Assembly: GCA_021794095.1 (NCBI GenBank)
Contig: JAJYRN010000015.1
Span: forward strand, 1-64,000
Length of the DNA stretch: 64,000 nucleotides
Direction of reading: 5' to 3'
Origin: Acidobacteriota bacterium
GTDB taxonomy: Bacteria; Acidobacteriota; Holophagae; Holophagales; Holophagaceae
Shown: positions 55,925 to 64,000 of the stretch, piece by piece
Layout of the letters: every line of letters starts with the position of its first letter
Position numbering within the stretch: position 1 is the first letter of the stretch
Program-made: the position numbers and the translations under genes
Notes under the pieces: generated by a model
What the model was told of the DNA's origin: nothing
The model's input: the letters and a program-made list of their open reading frames with translations, nothing else
The model's database searches: none

Positions 55925-57472
55925 ATGCCAACGGCATTGATCTCGGTGTACGACAAGACGGGTCTCATCGGGCTGGCAGAGGGGCTGCTCAGCCAGGGCT
56001 GGCGCCTGCTGGCCACGGGAGGCACCCTGCGGACCCTGAATGAAGCCGGCCTGAAGGCCGACGAGGTGGCCGTTTATACCGGCGCCCCGGAGTGCTTCGA
56101 CGGCCGGGTGAAGACCCTGCATCCCCGCATCCACGGCGGCCTCCTGTTCCGGCGCGATCTGGAAGCCCACACCGCCGATGCGGCCCGCCTGGGCATCGAA
56201 CCCATTGACCTGGTGGCCATCAACCTCTACCCCTTCGAGGCCACCATCGCCCGGGAGGGCGTGACGGCCGACGAGGCCATCGAGCAGATTGATATCGGCG
56301 GCCCCAGCATGATCCGCAGTGCTTCCAAGAACCACGCCTCGGTGACCGTGCTGACCGCTCCCGACCAGTACGGCCCCTTCCTCGAGAAGCTGAAGGCGGG
56401 CACCTGGGATCTGGAAGACCGGCGGCACTGCGCCCTGGAAGCCTTCCGCCGCACCGCCGCCTACGATGCCGCCATTTCCGGCTGGATGGAGCGGCAGCTG
56501 GCGCCCCGCGACGAGGGCACGGGCCTGCCCCACCACCTCTGCATCAACCTGTCCCAGAAGCAGGGCCTCCGCTACGGCGAGAACCCGCACCAGCCCGCCG
56601 CCTTCTATGTGGAGCCCGGCCGGGTGCCCTCCGGCATCGCAGCCTGCCACCAGCACCAGGGCAAGGAGCTGAGCTTCAACAACCTGCTGGATGCCGACGC
56701 CTGTGCCCACCTCGTCTGGCAGTTCCAGGCCCCCGCCTGCGTCATCGTCAAGCACAACAACCCCTGCGGCGTCGGCCAGGGGCCCCATGTGCTGGAGGCC
56801 TTCACCCGGGCCCAGGCGGGTGATCCGATCAGTTCCTTCGGCGGCATCGTCGGCTTCAACCGCCCCGTGGGCGTGGAGGTGGCCCGGGTCATGGCGCAGA
56901 ACTTCTGGGAAGTCATCCTCGCTCCGGCCTTCACCGCCGAGGCCCTGGAAGTCTTCGCCGCCAAGAAGCAGCTCCGCATCCTCCAGACGCCGGACCAGTG
57001 GCCCCAGAGCGCCGAAGGGCTGGACACCCGCTCCATCGGCGGCGGCTACCTCGTCCAGCGCACCGATGACGCCTTCGTACCCTTCGAGGACTGGGAGGTG
57101 AAGGCCAACGGCAGCGGTCCCCGCCCCCGTTCGGAGGATCTGGTGCTGGCCCAGAAGGTGGCCAAGGCGGTGAAATCCAACGCCATCGTTCTGGTGAAGG
57201 ACGGCGCCACCGTGGGCATCGGCGCGGGCCAGATGAGCCGGGTGGATTCCGTGGACATCGCCTGCCGGAAGGCCGGTGACAAGGCCCGGGGCGCGGCCCT
57301 GGGCAGTGATGCCTTCTTCCCGTTCCCGGACGGTGTGGAGCTGGCCGCCCGCCACGGCGTCACCGCCTTCGTCGAACCCGGCGGCAGCCTCCGCGACAAG
57401 GAAGTCATCGAGGCCGCCCAGAAGCTCGGCGTCTGGCTCTTCTTCACCGGCATGCGGCACTTCCGGCACTAG
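55925..57472 (+). CDS. purH: Bifunctional AICAR transformylase/IMP cyclohydrolase
   Basis: Last two steps of IMP synthesis. 515 aa. N-terminal IMP cyclohydrolase (methylglyoxal synthase fold) with LISVYDKTGLIGLA, LLATGGTLRTLNE and VKTLHPRIHGG; C-terminal transformylase with NLSQKQGLRYGENPHQPAAF, VIVKHNNPCGVG (catalytic Lys-His) and SNAIVLVKDG. Start chosen at MPTALISV, 10 codons after an earlier ATG. The stop codon abuts a CGCGAAA repeat that starts the next cassette. Confidence 0.97.
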   Translation: MPTALISVYDKTGLIGLAEGLLSQGWRLLATGGTLRTLNEAGLKADEVAVYTGAPECFDGRVKTLHPRIHGGLLFRRDLEAHTADAARLGIEPIDLVAINLYPFEATIAREGVTADEAIEQIDIGGPSMIRSASKNHASVTVLTAPDQYGPFLEKLKAGTWDLEDRRHCALEAFRRTAAYDAAISGWMERQLAPRDEGTGLPHHLCINLSQKQGLRYGENPHQPAAFYVEPGRVPSGIAACHQHQGKELSFNNLLDADACAHLVWQFQAPACVIVKHNNPCGVGQGPHVLEAFTRAQAGDPISSFGGIVGFNRPVGVEVARVMAQNFWEVILAPAFTAEALEVFAAKKQLRILQTPDQWPQSAEGLDTRSIGGGYLVQRTDDAFVPFEDWEVKANGSGPRPRSEDLVLAQKVAKAVKSNAIVLVKDGATVGIGAGQMSRVDSVDIACRKAGDKARGAALGSDAFFPFPDGVELAARHGVTAFVEPGGSLRDKEVIEAAQKLGVWLFFTGMRHFRH

Positions 57473-57505
57473 AAACCGCGAAACACGCGAAAGGACGCGA
57501 AAGGG
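57473..57505. repeat. Left CGCGAAA repeat of the GxxExxY cassette
   Basis: Three CGCGAAA units with 2- and 3-nt spacers, starting with AACCGCGAAA directly after the purH stop. Its complement lies at 57910-57938: the three units and their spacing are identical in both, 24 of 29 positions agreeing, and all mismatches fall in the spacers. Confidence 0.85.
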
Positions 57506-57507
57506 AG

Positions 57508-57900
57508 ATGACGCTCCAGGACTTGGTACTGCCTGACGAAAGCTACGCCCTGATGGGCGCGGCTTTCGAGGTCTACAAGGAATTGGGCCCCGGGTTCCTT
57601 GAAGCTGTCTATGAGGAAGCGCTCGCACGCGAACTGGCCCATCGCCAAATCCCCTTCCAGCGCCAGGTTCCACTGGTGATTCATTACAAGGGCCACCCCC
57701 TCGACAAGCACTACCTCTGCGACATCCTGGCCTATGGCCTGGTTATTCTTGAATTGAAAGCCATTCGCGGAATTACTGACATCGAGGTGGCTCAAACGCT
57801 GAACTACCTCAAAGCGTCCCGCCTTCCCCTAGCCCTGATCCTGAATTTTTCCGCACACGGCAAGCTCGAATGGAAGCGGCTCACCCTCACTCAAACCTGA
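57508..57900 (+). CDS. GxxExxY protein (PD-(D/E)xK nuclease fold)
   Basis: 130 aa. Signature G29-F-L-E32-A-V-Y35 gives the family its name. A PD-(D/E)xK-like core follows: D72 in CDILAYGLV, then E82-L-K84 in LELKAI, as in Holliday-type and restriction nucleases, so metal-dependent nuclease activity is plausible though unproven. The family (PF13366/TIGR04256) is very widespread and of unknown function. Here it is the only gene between two inverted CGCGAAA repeats, inserted between purH and alaS with no other interruption. AGGGAG lies 3 nt before the ATG. Confidence 0.9.
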   Translation: MTLQDLVLPDESYALMGAAFEVYKELGPGFLEAVYEEALARELAHRQIPFQRQVPLVIHYKGHPLDKHYLCDILAYGLVILELKAIRGITDIEVAQTLNYLKASRLPLALILNFSAHGKLEWKRLTLTQT

Positions 57901-57909
57901 GTTTCTAAA

Positions 57910-57938
57910 TTTCGCGATTTTTCGCGCCTTTCGCGGTT
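57910..57938. repeat. Right CGCGAAA repeat of the GxxExxY cassette
   Basis: Three TTTCGCG units, inverted relative to 57473-57505, starting 10 nt after the GxxExxY stop and ending 5 nt before the alaS ATG. Bases 57920-57940 equal 147-167 exactly. Because it ends almost on the alaS start, the ribosome-binding site of alaS must lie inside or be absent. Confidence 0.85.
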
Positions 57939-57943
57939 CCCCC

Positions 57944-60565
57944 ATGAAAACCTCTGAACTCCGCCAGCGATTCCTGCAGTACTTCGAGCGCCACGGGCAC
58001 CGCCGGGTGGCCTCCAGCGCGGTCATCGGGCCGGCGGATGATCCGACGGTGATGTGGACCAACGCCGGGATGGTGCAGTTCAAGGATCTCTTCCTGGGCA
58101 AGGAGAAGCGGGACTACAGCCGCGCCACCACCAGCCAGAAGTGCCTGCGGGCTGGGGGCAAGCACAACGATCTGGACCAGGTGGGCTTCACGGCCCGCCA
58201 CCATACCTTCTTTGAGATGCTCGGCAACTTCAGCTTCGGCGACTACTTCAAGGCCGACGCGATCCGCTTCGCCTGGGAGTTCGTCACGGGGCCCATGGCC
58301 GAGGGGAACCTGGGGCTGGATCCTTCGAAGCTCTGGATCACCGTCTTCGAGGGCGCGGACGGCGTACCCGCAGACACGGAGGCTGAGGATCTGTGGAAGG
58401 CCGCCGGCGTGCCGCCCGAGCGCATCCTGCGCTTCGGGAAGAAGGACAACTTCTGGCAGATGGGCGACACCGGCCCCTGCGGGCCCTGTTCGGAGATGCA
58501 CTACGACCGCGGCGCCCACATCCCGGGCGACGCCCTGCCCAACGGCGAGGGCGACCGGATCATGGAGATCTGGAACCTCGTCTTCATGCAGTACGAGCGG
58601 GACGGGAGCGGCATTCTCACGCCCCTGCCCCGGCCCAGCATTGACACGGGCATGGGCCTGGAACGCACCGCCAGCATCCTCCAGGGCGTGGACAGCAACT
58701 ACGAGATTGACCTCTTCCGCCCCATCTTCGACGCCATCTGGTCCGTGGCGAAGGTGCAGCCAGGCGAGCGCCACGAGCACACGAACCGCACCGCCTCCCA
58801 GGTCATCGCGGACCACATCCGCGCCGCCACGTTCATGAGCTTTGATGGCATCGTGCCGAGCAACGAAGGCCGGGGCTACGTGCTGCGCAAGATCATCCGC
58901 CGCGCCCTGCGCTTCGGCCGGAAGCTGGGCATCGAGGGCCTTTTCTTCGCCGACTTGGCTCCGGCGGTGTTCCAGGCCATGGGCGACCAGTACCCCGAGC
59001 TGCTCGGCGAACTGGGACGCATCCAGAAGGCGCTGCTCCGGGAGGAGCGGCAGTTCAGCCAGACCCTGTCCACCGGCCTGCGCACCCTCGAAGCGCTGGA
59101 TGTCTCGGGCGGGAAGCTGGCCGGTGCGGACATCTTCCGCCTCTACGACACCTACGGTTTCCCCGTGGACCTGGTGGAGGACTGGTGCCGCGAGCGGGGC
59201 ATCTCCGCCGACCTGGCCGGGTTCCAGGCTGAGCTGGGGGCCCAGCGCAGCCGCGCCCGGGCCGCCATGAAAGCCCACGACCTGCGCCTGAGCGGCGACC
59301 TGGCCATCCTCGCCGACCTGCCGCCGACCCGCTTCACGGGCTACGACCATCTGGAAGGGCAGGCCCACGTGGTGGCCCTCTTCGACGCGCATAGCCGGCG
59401 GGTCAAGCAGCTTTCGGGCGAGGGGTATGTCCTGCTGGACCGCACCCCCTTCTACGCCCAGTCCGGCGGCCAGGTGGGCGATCAGGGCCAGCTTCGCTTC
59501 GAGGGCGGGGTGGCCGAGGTGCGGGATTGCACGGCCCCGGCGCCCAAGCGGCACCTCCACAAGGTTGAGGTCCAGGGCGCGCTCCTGGAGAACATGGCCG
59601 TGTCGGCCCTGGTGTACGGCATCCGCCGGCGGCGCGTCCGGGCCCACCACACGGCCACCCACCTGCTCCATGCGGCCCTGCGCGAGGTGCTGGGCACCCA
59701 CGTGAAGCAGGCCGGCAGCGTGGTGGATGACACCCGCCTGCGCTTCGACTTCAGCCACTTCGCGCCCCTGGAGCCCGAGCAGATCGCCGAGGTGGAGCGT
59801 CTGGCCACCCGCGAAGCCCTGAAGTGCCTGCCCACCCGGGTGGATGAGATGGATATCGAGGAGGCGCTGACCTCCGGCGCCATGGCCCTGTTCGGCGAGA
59901 AGTACGGCGAGGTGGTCCGCGTGGTCCAGGTACCCGGCTTCTCCACGGAACTCTGCGGTGGCACCCACGTGCTGAACACCGGCGAGATCGGCGTGGTGAA
60001 GATCACCTCCGAAGGCGCGGTCAGTGCTGGTGTGCGTCGCATCGAGGCGGTGGCCGGCGACCTGGCCCTGGACCTGCTGCAGGCGGATGAGGCCCTGATC
60101 CACGGCCTTTCCCGGCAGGTCAACGCGGGCCGAGAGGCCTTGCCCGAGCTGTTCACGTCGAAGGACCACCGCATCGCGCAGCTGGAGCGGGAACTCAAGG
60201 AGGCCAAGCTCAAGGCCGCCAGCAGCGGGAGTTCCGCCGAACAGGTCGAGCAGGTCAAGGGGTTCACCCTGGTCACCGCCGCGGTCGAGGGCCTGGAAGG
60301 GAACGCGCTGCGCGAGCTGATGGACCAGGTCCGAACCCGCCATCCCCGCGCCATCATCGCCCTGACCTCCCAGGTGGCTGCGGACAAGGTGGCCGCCCTG
60401 GTTTCGGTGTCCTCCGATCTGCCCCAGGACGCGGGCGCCCTCTTCAAGGCCATGCTCCCAGCGCTCGGAGGCAGGGGGGGCGGCAAGAAGGATCTCGCCC
60501 AGGGCGGCGGTTCCCGCCCGGAGGGCATCCCCGCCGCCTTCGATGCCCTGAGGCAGTCCCTGTAG
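57944..60565 (+). CDS. alaS: Alanyl-tRNA synthetase
   Basis: 873 aa. Class II catalytic core (residues 1-240: RQRFLQYFERHGHRRVASS, TNAGMVQFKDLFLG, GDTGPCGPCSEMHYDRG), editing domain with HHTATHLLHAAL and CGGTHV zinc/editing site, and a C-terminal C-Ala domain. Normal length and complete. Its ATG follows the right cassette repeat within 6 nt and no standard ribosome-binding site is visible. Confidence 0.98.
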   Translation: MKTSELRQRFLQYFERHGHRRVASSAVIGPADDPTVMWTNAGMVQFKDLFLGKEKRDYSRATTSQKCLRAGGKHNDLDQVGFTARHHTFFEMLGNFSFGDYFKADAIRFAWEFVTGPMAEGNLGLDPSKLWITVFEGADGVPADTEAEDLWKAAGVPPERILRFGKKDNFWQMGDTGPCGPCSEMHYDRGAHIPGDALPNGEGDRIMEIWNLVFMQYERDGSGILTPLPRPSIDTGMGLERTASILQGVDSNYEIDLFRPIFDAIWSVAKVQPGERHEHTNRTASQVIADHIRAATFMSFDGIVPSNEGRGYVLRKIIRRALRFGRKLGIEGLFFADLAPAVFQAMGDQYPELLGELGRIQKALLREERQFSQTLSTGLRTLEALDVSGGKLAGADIFRLYDTYGFPVDLVEDWCRERGISADLAGFQAELGAQRSRARAAMKAHDLRLSGDLAILADLPPTRFTGYDHLEGQAHVVALFDAHSRRVKQLSGEGYVLLDRTPFYAQSGGQVGDQGQLRFEGGVAEVRDCTAPAPKRHLHKVEVQGALLENMAVSALVYGIRRRRVRAHHTATHLLHAALREVLGTHVKQAGSVVDDTRLRFDFSHFAPLEPEQIAEVERLATREALKCLPTRVDEMDIEEALTSGAMALFGEKYGEVVRVVQVPGFSTELCGGTHVLNTGEIGVVKITSEGAVSAGVRRIEAVAGDLALDLLQADEALIHGLSRQVNAGREALPELFTSKDHRIAQLERELKEAKLKAASSGSSAEQVEQVKGFTLVTAAVEGLEGNALRELMDQVRTRHPRAIIALTSQVAADKVAALVSVSSDLPQDAGALFKAMLPALGGRGGGKKDLAQGGGSRPEGIPAAFDALRQSL

Positions 60566-60574
60566 CCACCAGGA

Positions 60575-60592
60575 CTCAGGCTCCGACCTGAG
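60575..60592 (+). terminator. Weak hairpin after alaS
   Basis: CTCAGG (60575-60580) and CCTGAG (60587-60592) can pair with a 6-nt loop, 9 nt after the alaS stop. It lacks a U-run immediately after, although CTTTTTC follows 20 nt later. Low-confidence terminator before the kinase gene. Confidence 0.3.
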
Positions 60593-60638
60593 GCAGCCGA
60601 GAGGATGGGGAAGTCCTTTTTCTGGACGGCCCTCCTCG

Positions 60639-62960
60639 ATGCGATCCATGCGACGCCTGCTGTTGCAGGACCTCCTGGTCCTGGCCGTCGGCATGGTCGC
60701 CCTGATCCTCGGCATCTCCTGGCATGAACAACAGCTGGCGCTGCGGCAGCAGGCGGATGCCCGCGCGGCGGCCTCCCTGCGCCAGCTCGACGAGGCCCTC
60801 CGCTCGGATCTGGAGGATGTCCAGGAACAGGGAGACGTGATCCGCACTTGGTGGGCCTCCGGCCTCATGGATCCCACCCTCCCCGCCCAGGCCGCCCGCC
60901 TTCTCGCGCCCCTGCTGGATTCCCAGCAGGCCGTCACCAGCCTGAACTTGGCCCGCGCGGATGGGCGTTCCCTGCTGTTCTTGAAGATGGGGGGCGCTTG
61001 GTCCCTGCGGGAACTCCGGCCCAACGGCACCGGCGCTCGGATCCGCTGGATGCGGCTGGACGCGCAGGGCCGGATCCTCCACACCGAGGCCTGGACCCCC
61101 ATGGACTACGATCCCCGCACGCGCCCCTGGTACCAGCTTGGCGCCGCGGCCCAGGCTCCCCTGTGGACCAAGGCCTACCCCTTCTACACCACCCACGACC
61201 CCGGCATCACGTTCTGCCTGCCCATCCGCGATGCCCACGCGAACCTGGCGGGGGTCGCCGCCCTGGACTTCATGCTGGATGACCTCACATCGGCGGTCTG
61301 GGAGGCGCAACCCACGGCCCACAGCCGCTGCGTGGTCGTGGATGACCAGAACCGGGCCTTGATCCTCCCGAAGGAGGACGCCTTCATCTCCCAGACCGCC
61401 CGCCGCGCCGCCTTCCTGCGGCCCGTGTCCGCGACCTTCCTCGGGCAGATGGCCCCCCTGCTGGGCCAGGCCCTCCCGAGCGGCTTCCGGTTCTTCCACT
61501 ACCAGGGCTCCGGCTACATCGGACGGGTGCGGACGCTCCAGGGCCTCCCTGGCCTCCATTGGCGCTTGGTCCTGATGATTCCCGAAGAGGATCTGATGGG
61601 GCCCGCCCGCCGCCGGCTGCTGGGGCTGCTCCTGCTGTCGCTGGCCACCCTCGGTCTGGCGGTGTGGCGGATCCGGCGCCTGGCCGACCGCGCGGCCACG
61701 CCCCTCTCCCGCCTGGAGAGCATCGCGGAGGCCCTGGGGCAACCGGAGCTGCCCCCTCCGGTGGATTCGGATATCCGCGAGATCCGCCGGCTGGACGGGG
61801 CCCTGCGCCAGGCCCAGGCGGACCTGACGGAGCAGACGCTGCTCCGCCGGCAGCTGGAACACAGCCAGCGCATGGAAACCGTCGGCACCCTGGCGGGCGG
61901 CATCGCCCACGATGTGAACAACCAGCTGGCGGCGATCCTCGGCCAGTTGCACCTCTGCCGGGAACTGCTGCCAGAGGGCCATGCGGTCCTGACCCGCCTG
62001 GAGCGGGCCGAAACGGCCACCCGGCGCTGCGCCCAGACCACCAAGGCCCTGCTGGCCTTCAGCCACCAGTCCCGCCCCGAACTGAAACGCCTCAACCTGA
62101 ACACCCTGGTGGAGGAGACCTCGGTCATCCTGGAGCGCCTGCTGGGCGGGCGCATCCGCTTGACCCTGCATCTGGACCGCGCCCTGCCGGCCATCCGCGG
62201 GGATGCGGTGCAGCTGGAGCAGGTGCTCATGAACCTCGCGGTGAACGCCCGGGATGCCATGCCGGAAGGCGGCACCCTGGAGCTCGGGACGGGGCAGAAT
62301 GACGCCGGGGAAGTGCTGCTCGAGGTCCAGGATTCCGGCACCGGCATCCCCGAAGCGGCCCTGCCGCACCTCTTCGAGCCCTTCTTCACCACCAAGGAGC
62401 AGGGCAAGGGCACGGGGCTGGGGCTGGCCATGGTGTTCGGCATCGTGAAGGCCCACCAGGGCCGCATCCAAGCCGAGAACCCACCCGGCGGGGGCGCCCT
62501 GTTCCGCATCACCCTGCCCGCCGCCGGCCGCGCCGACGATTCCACGCCCCCCGCTCCACTGCAGCTCCGGGCGGAGACGCGACTGGCAGGTGTGCGCGTC
62601 CTGGTCGCCGAGGATGAAAGCCTGCTGCGGGACATGCTGGCGGATGCCCTGACCATGGCCCGGGCCCAGGTCACAGCGGTGCCAGATGGGGCCATGGCCT
62701 GGCGGGCCTGGCAGATGGCGACGTTCGATCTGGTGTTGAGCGACCACCGCATGCCGGATTGCACCGGGTACGAACTCCTCCAGCGCATCCGCGCCACCGG
62801 CTCCACCGTCCCCTTCATCCTCGTGAGCGGCCAGGGCCTGGAGGGCTTCGAGGCCGCCCTGGCCCGGGATTCCGCCGTGCGGCTGTTGCCCAAGCCCTTC
62901 GAAATGCCCCGGCTGATGCAGCTCATGGGGGAGATGCTGGCAAACCGCTCCGCGCCTTGA
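60639..62960 (+). CDS. Cache-domain hybrid histidine kinase
   Basis: 773 aa. Helix at 8-28, periplasmic dCache sensor (about 30-310) with YDPRTRPWY and [13 protein letters not shown] typical of small-ligand binding, second helix about 327-345, HisKA with phospho-acceptor H424 in [11 protein letters not shown], ATPase boxes [19 protein letters not shown] and [11 protein letters not shown], then a C-terminal receiver with D702 (LSDHRMP) and K752. No histidine phosphotransfer or output gene is adjacent, and the propeller sensor gene follows 34 nt later. Confidence 0.94.
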   Translation: MRSMRRLLLQDLLVLAVGMVALILGISWHEQQLALRQQADARAAASLRQLDEALRSDLEDVQEQGDVIRTWWASGLMDPTLPAQAARLLAPLLDSQQAVTSLNLARADGRSLLFLKMGGAWSLRELRPNGTGARIRWMRLDAQGRILHTEAWTPMDYDPRTRPWYQLGAAAQAPLWTKAYPFYTTHDPGITFCLPIRDAHANLAGVAALDFMLDDLTSAVWEAQPTAHSRCVVVDDQNRALILPKEDAFISQTARRAAFLRPVSATFLGQMAPLLGQALPSGFRFFHYQGSGYIGRVRTLQGLPGLHWRLVLMIPEEDLMGPARRRLLGLLLLSLATLGLAVWRIRRLADRAATPLSRLESIAEALGQPELPPPVDSDIREIRRLDGALRQAQADLTEQTLLRRQLEHSQRMETVGTLAGGIAHDVNNQLAAILGQLHLCRELLPEGHAVLTRLERAETATRRCAQTTKALLAFSHQSRPELKRLNLNTLVEETSVILERLLGGRIRLTLHLDRALPAIRGDAVQLEQVLMNLAVNARDAMPEGGTLELGTGQNDAGEVLLEVQDSGTGIPEAALPHLFEPFFTTKEQGKGTGLGLAMVFGIVKAHQGRIQAENPPGGGALFRITLPAAGRADDSTPPAPLQLRAETRLAGVRVLVAEDESLLRDMLADALTMARAQVTAVPDGAMAWRAWQMATFDLVLSDHRMPDCTGYELLQRIRATGSTVPFILVSGQGLEGFEAALARDSAVRLLPKPFEMPRLMQLMGEMLANRSAP

Positions 62961-62994
62961 TCCCTGGCCCGCAGTGGCCTACGCTTGCGGATTC

Positions 62995-64000
62995 ATGAAC
63001 CCCTGGACACACGCAGGCCCGATGTCGCCCTGGCGCGCCCTCCGCCGCTGGGCGGGGTGGCTGCTCCTGCTCCTTCTGGCAGCCCCGCTCCGGGCCCTGG
63101 ATCCGGCCCGCCCCCTCGACACCTGCACCCACCGGGTCTGGAACACCACCAACGGCCTGCCCCAGGATTCCACCACAGCCCTGCTCGAATCCCGGGATGG
63201 GTTCCTGTGGATCGGCATGACCCAGGGGCTCGCCCGGTGGGACGGCGCCGCGTTCACCGCCTATTCCCGCCTGAATGCCCCCACCTTCACCAGCCAGGAG
63301 GTGCGCTGCCTGGAGGATACGCCGGACGGCTCCCTCTGGATCGGCACCTCCCAGCCGGGGCTCTTCCGCCTGAAGGACGGCGTCTTCACCCGTTTCGACC
63401 AGGCCGCCGGCCTGCCGTCCGCGCCCATCCTCCACCTGCTCCGCGACCGCGCGGGAGGCCTCTGGGCCGCGCCTGAGCAGGGTCCGCTGCTCCACCTGGA
63501 CGGCGGCCGCTTCCAGCCCCTGTCGCCCGAGGCGGGCCCCTCGCAGATTCGGGGCCTCGCCCAGGGCGCGGGCGGGACGATCTGGGTGGCCAGCGCGGAG
63601 TCCGGCCTCTGGCGGCTGGATGACGGCCGGCTGACCCTGGCGGCCCTGCCCCACGGCGGGATCACCGCACTGGAAGCCGCACCGGATGGCCACGTCTGGG
63701 TGGGCACCCAGACGGCGGGCCTGCTCAGGCTCGATCACGGCCGGTTGGATCCCCCCGCCTGGGCCCGGGAGCTCCCCCATGCCCCGATCACCTGCCTTTT
63801 CAATGACCGCGAAGGCAGTCTTTGGATCGGCTTCGAGGGCGCCGGGCTCTACCGGCGCACCGCCCTCGGCCGCCTGGAGCGCCTGCCCTGGACCGAATCG
63901 TCAGCTTGGACTCCCGACGCCCTGCTGGAGGGCAGTTCCGGCGCCCTCTGGATCGCCACCCGGCATGCGGGACTCCACCTCCTGGACACGCCGGTCTTCC
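62995..64000 (+). CDS. Two-component regulator propeller sensor protein (5' part only)
   Basis: 335 codons are open and the gene runs off the end. A signal peptide or anchor (about residues 18-35) precedes repeated propeller blades of the type W-N/T-T-x-x-GLPQ-D followed by DGFLWIGMTQGLARWDG and GSLWIGTSQPGLFRLKDG, six or more so far. Such proteins usually end in a histidine kinase or diguanylate cyclase domain, so a large membrane sensor is expected beyond the window. Start may be 62995 or the ATG at 63022. Confidence 0.88.
   Translation, partial: MNPWTHAGPMSPWRALRRWAGWLLLLLLAAPLRALDPARPLDTCTHRVWNTTNGLPQDSTTALLESRDGFLWIGMTQGLARWDGAAFTAYSRLNAPTFTSQEVRCLEDTPDGSLWIGTSQPGLFRLKDGVFTRFDQAAGLPSAPILHLLRDRAGGLWAAPEQGPLLHLDGGRFQPLSPEAGPSQIRGLAQGAGGTIWVASAESGLWRLDDGRLTLAALPHGGITALEAAPDGHVWVGTQTAGLLRLDHGRLDPPAWARELPHAPITCLFNDREGSLWIGFEGAGLYRRTALGRLERLPWTESSAWTPDALLEGSSGALWIATRHAGLHLLDTPVF

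Noticed and set aside
57905-61102. Over 1000 codons open opposite alaS and the hybrid kinase
   Set aside because: Same antisense artefact of codon bias; no plausible protein or start signal, and alaS on the other strand is certain.

Overview
The window is high-GC, densely coded bacterial chromosome with no phage, plasmid, CRISPR, rRNA or tRNA signature that I can see. Gene content points to a Gram-negative, acetate-using bacterium: two acetyl-CoA synthetases around an acetate permease, a heptose-1-phosphate adenylyltransferase, a lipid A-type acyltransferase, a type III glutamine synthetase, class II DAHP synthase, several Hanks kinases and large hybrid histidine kinases. Together with the codon bias this suggests an Acidobacteriota of the Holophagae/Geothrix type. 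That assignment is inference; no 16S gene is present.

Layout. 1-9.3 kb: Ser/Thr kinase, dihydrolipoyl dehydrogenase, fatty-acid desaturase with a coiled-coil tail, dicarboxylate-type symporter, AI-2E family permease and serA. 9.3-15 kb: a 271-bp element bounded by inverted repeats, a HAD phosphatase flanked by twin G7/C7 hairpins, moaC, a LysM/M23 peptidase, a large lipoprotein and purine nucleoside phosphorylase. 15-20 kb: acetate module acs, satP, acs-like, closed by a perfect 14-bp hairpin that separates it from the next block. 20.1-38 kb: the str, S10, spc and alpha ribosomal clusters, all on the minus strand, running rpsL-rpsG-fusA, then rpsJ to rplQ, with secY, adk, infA and rpoA in the usual places. 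tuf is missing between fusA and rpsJ, where a promoter and hairpin sit instead, and a 285-nt untranslated gap splits rplX from rplE.

38-47 kb: fmdB-type zinc ribbon, rfaE2, type III glutamine synthetase, nadA, a histidine kinase/response regulator pair and class II DAHP synthase. 46-57.5 kb: FAH-like protein, thioesterase, DCC-family protein, CPBP protease, second Ser/Thr kinase, an EfpL/YeiP-like translation factor, an RsgA GTPase without its zinc knuckle, lysophospholipid acyltransferase, permuted NlpC/P60 hydrolase, a stand-alone nuoG and purH. 57.5-64 kb: a GxxExxY nuclease-fold gene in a repeat-bounded cassette wedged between purH and alaS, then alaS, a Cache hybrid histidine kinase and the start of a beta-propeller sensor gene that runs off the end.

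The most unusual material is non-coding. There are two families of short iterated repeats (CGCGAAA units and CACAGAGGAC units), each arranged as inverted pairs. One CGCGAAA pair encloses the GxxExxY gene exactly between two housekeeping genes. The CACAGAGGAC pairs are empty and a further CGCGAAA copy is solitary, as would be expected of a cassette family with or without cargo. A separate 271-bp element has its own 30-bp inverted ends. Function for these is inferred, not shown. Reading frames were judged by eye from codons, motifs and ribosome-binding sites; no database search was possible.
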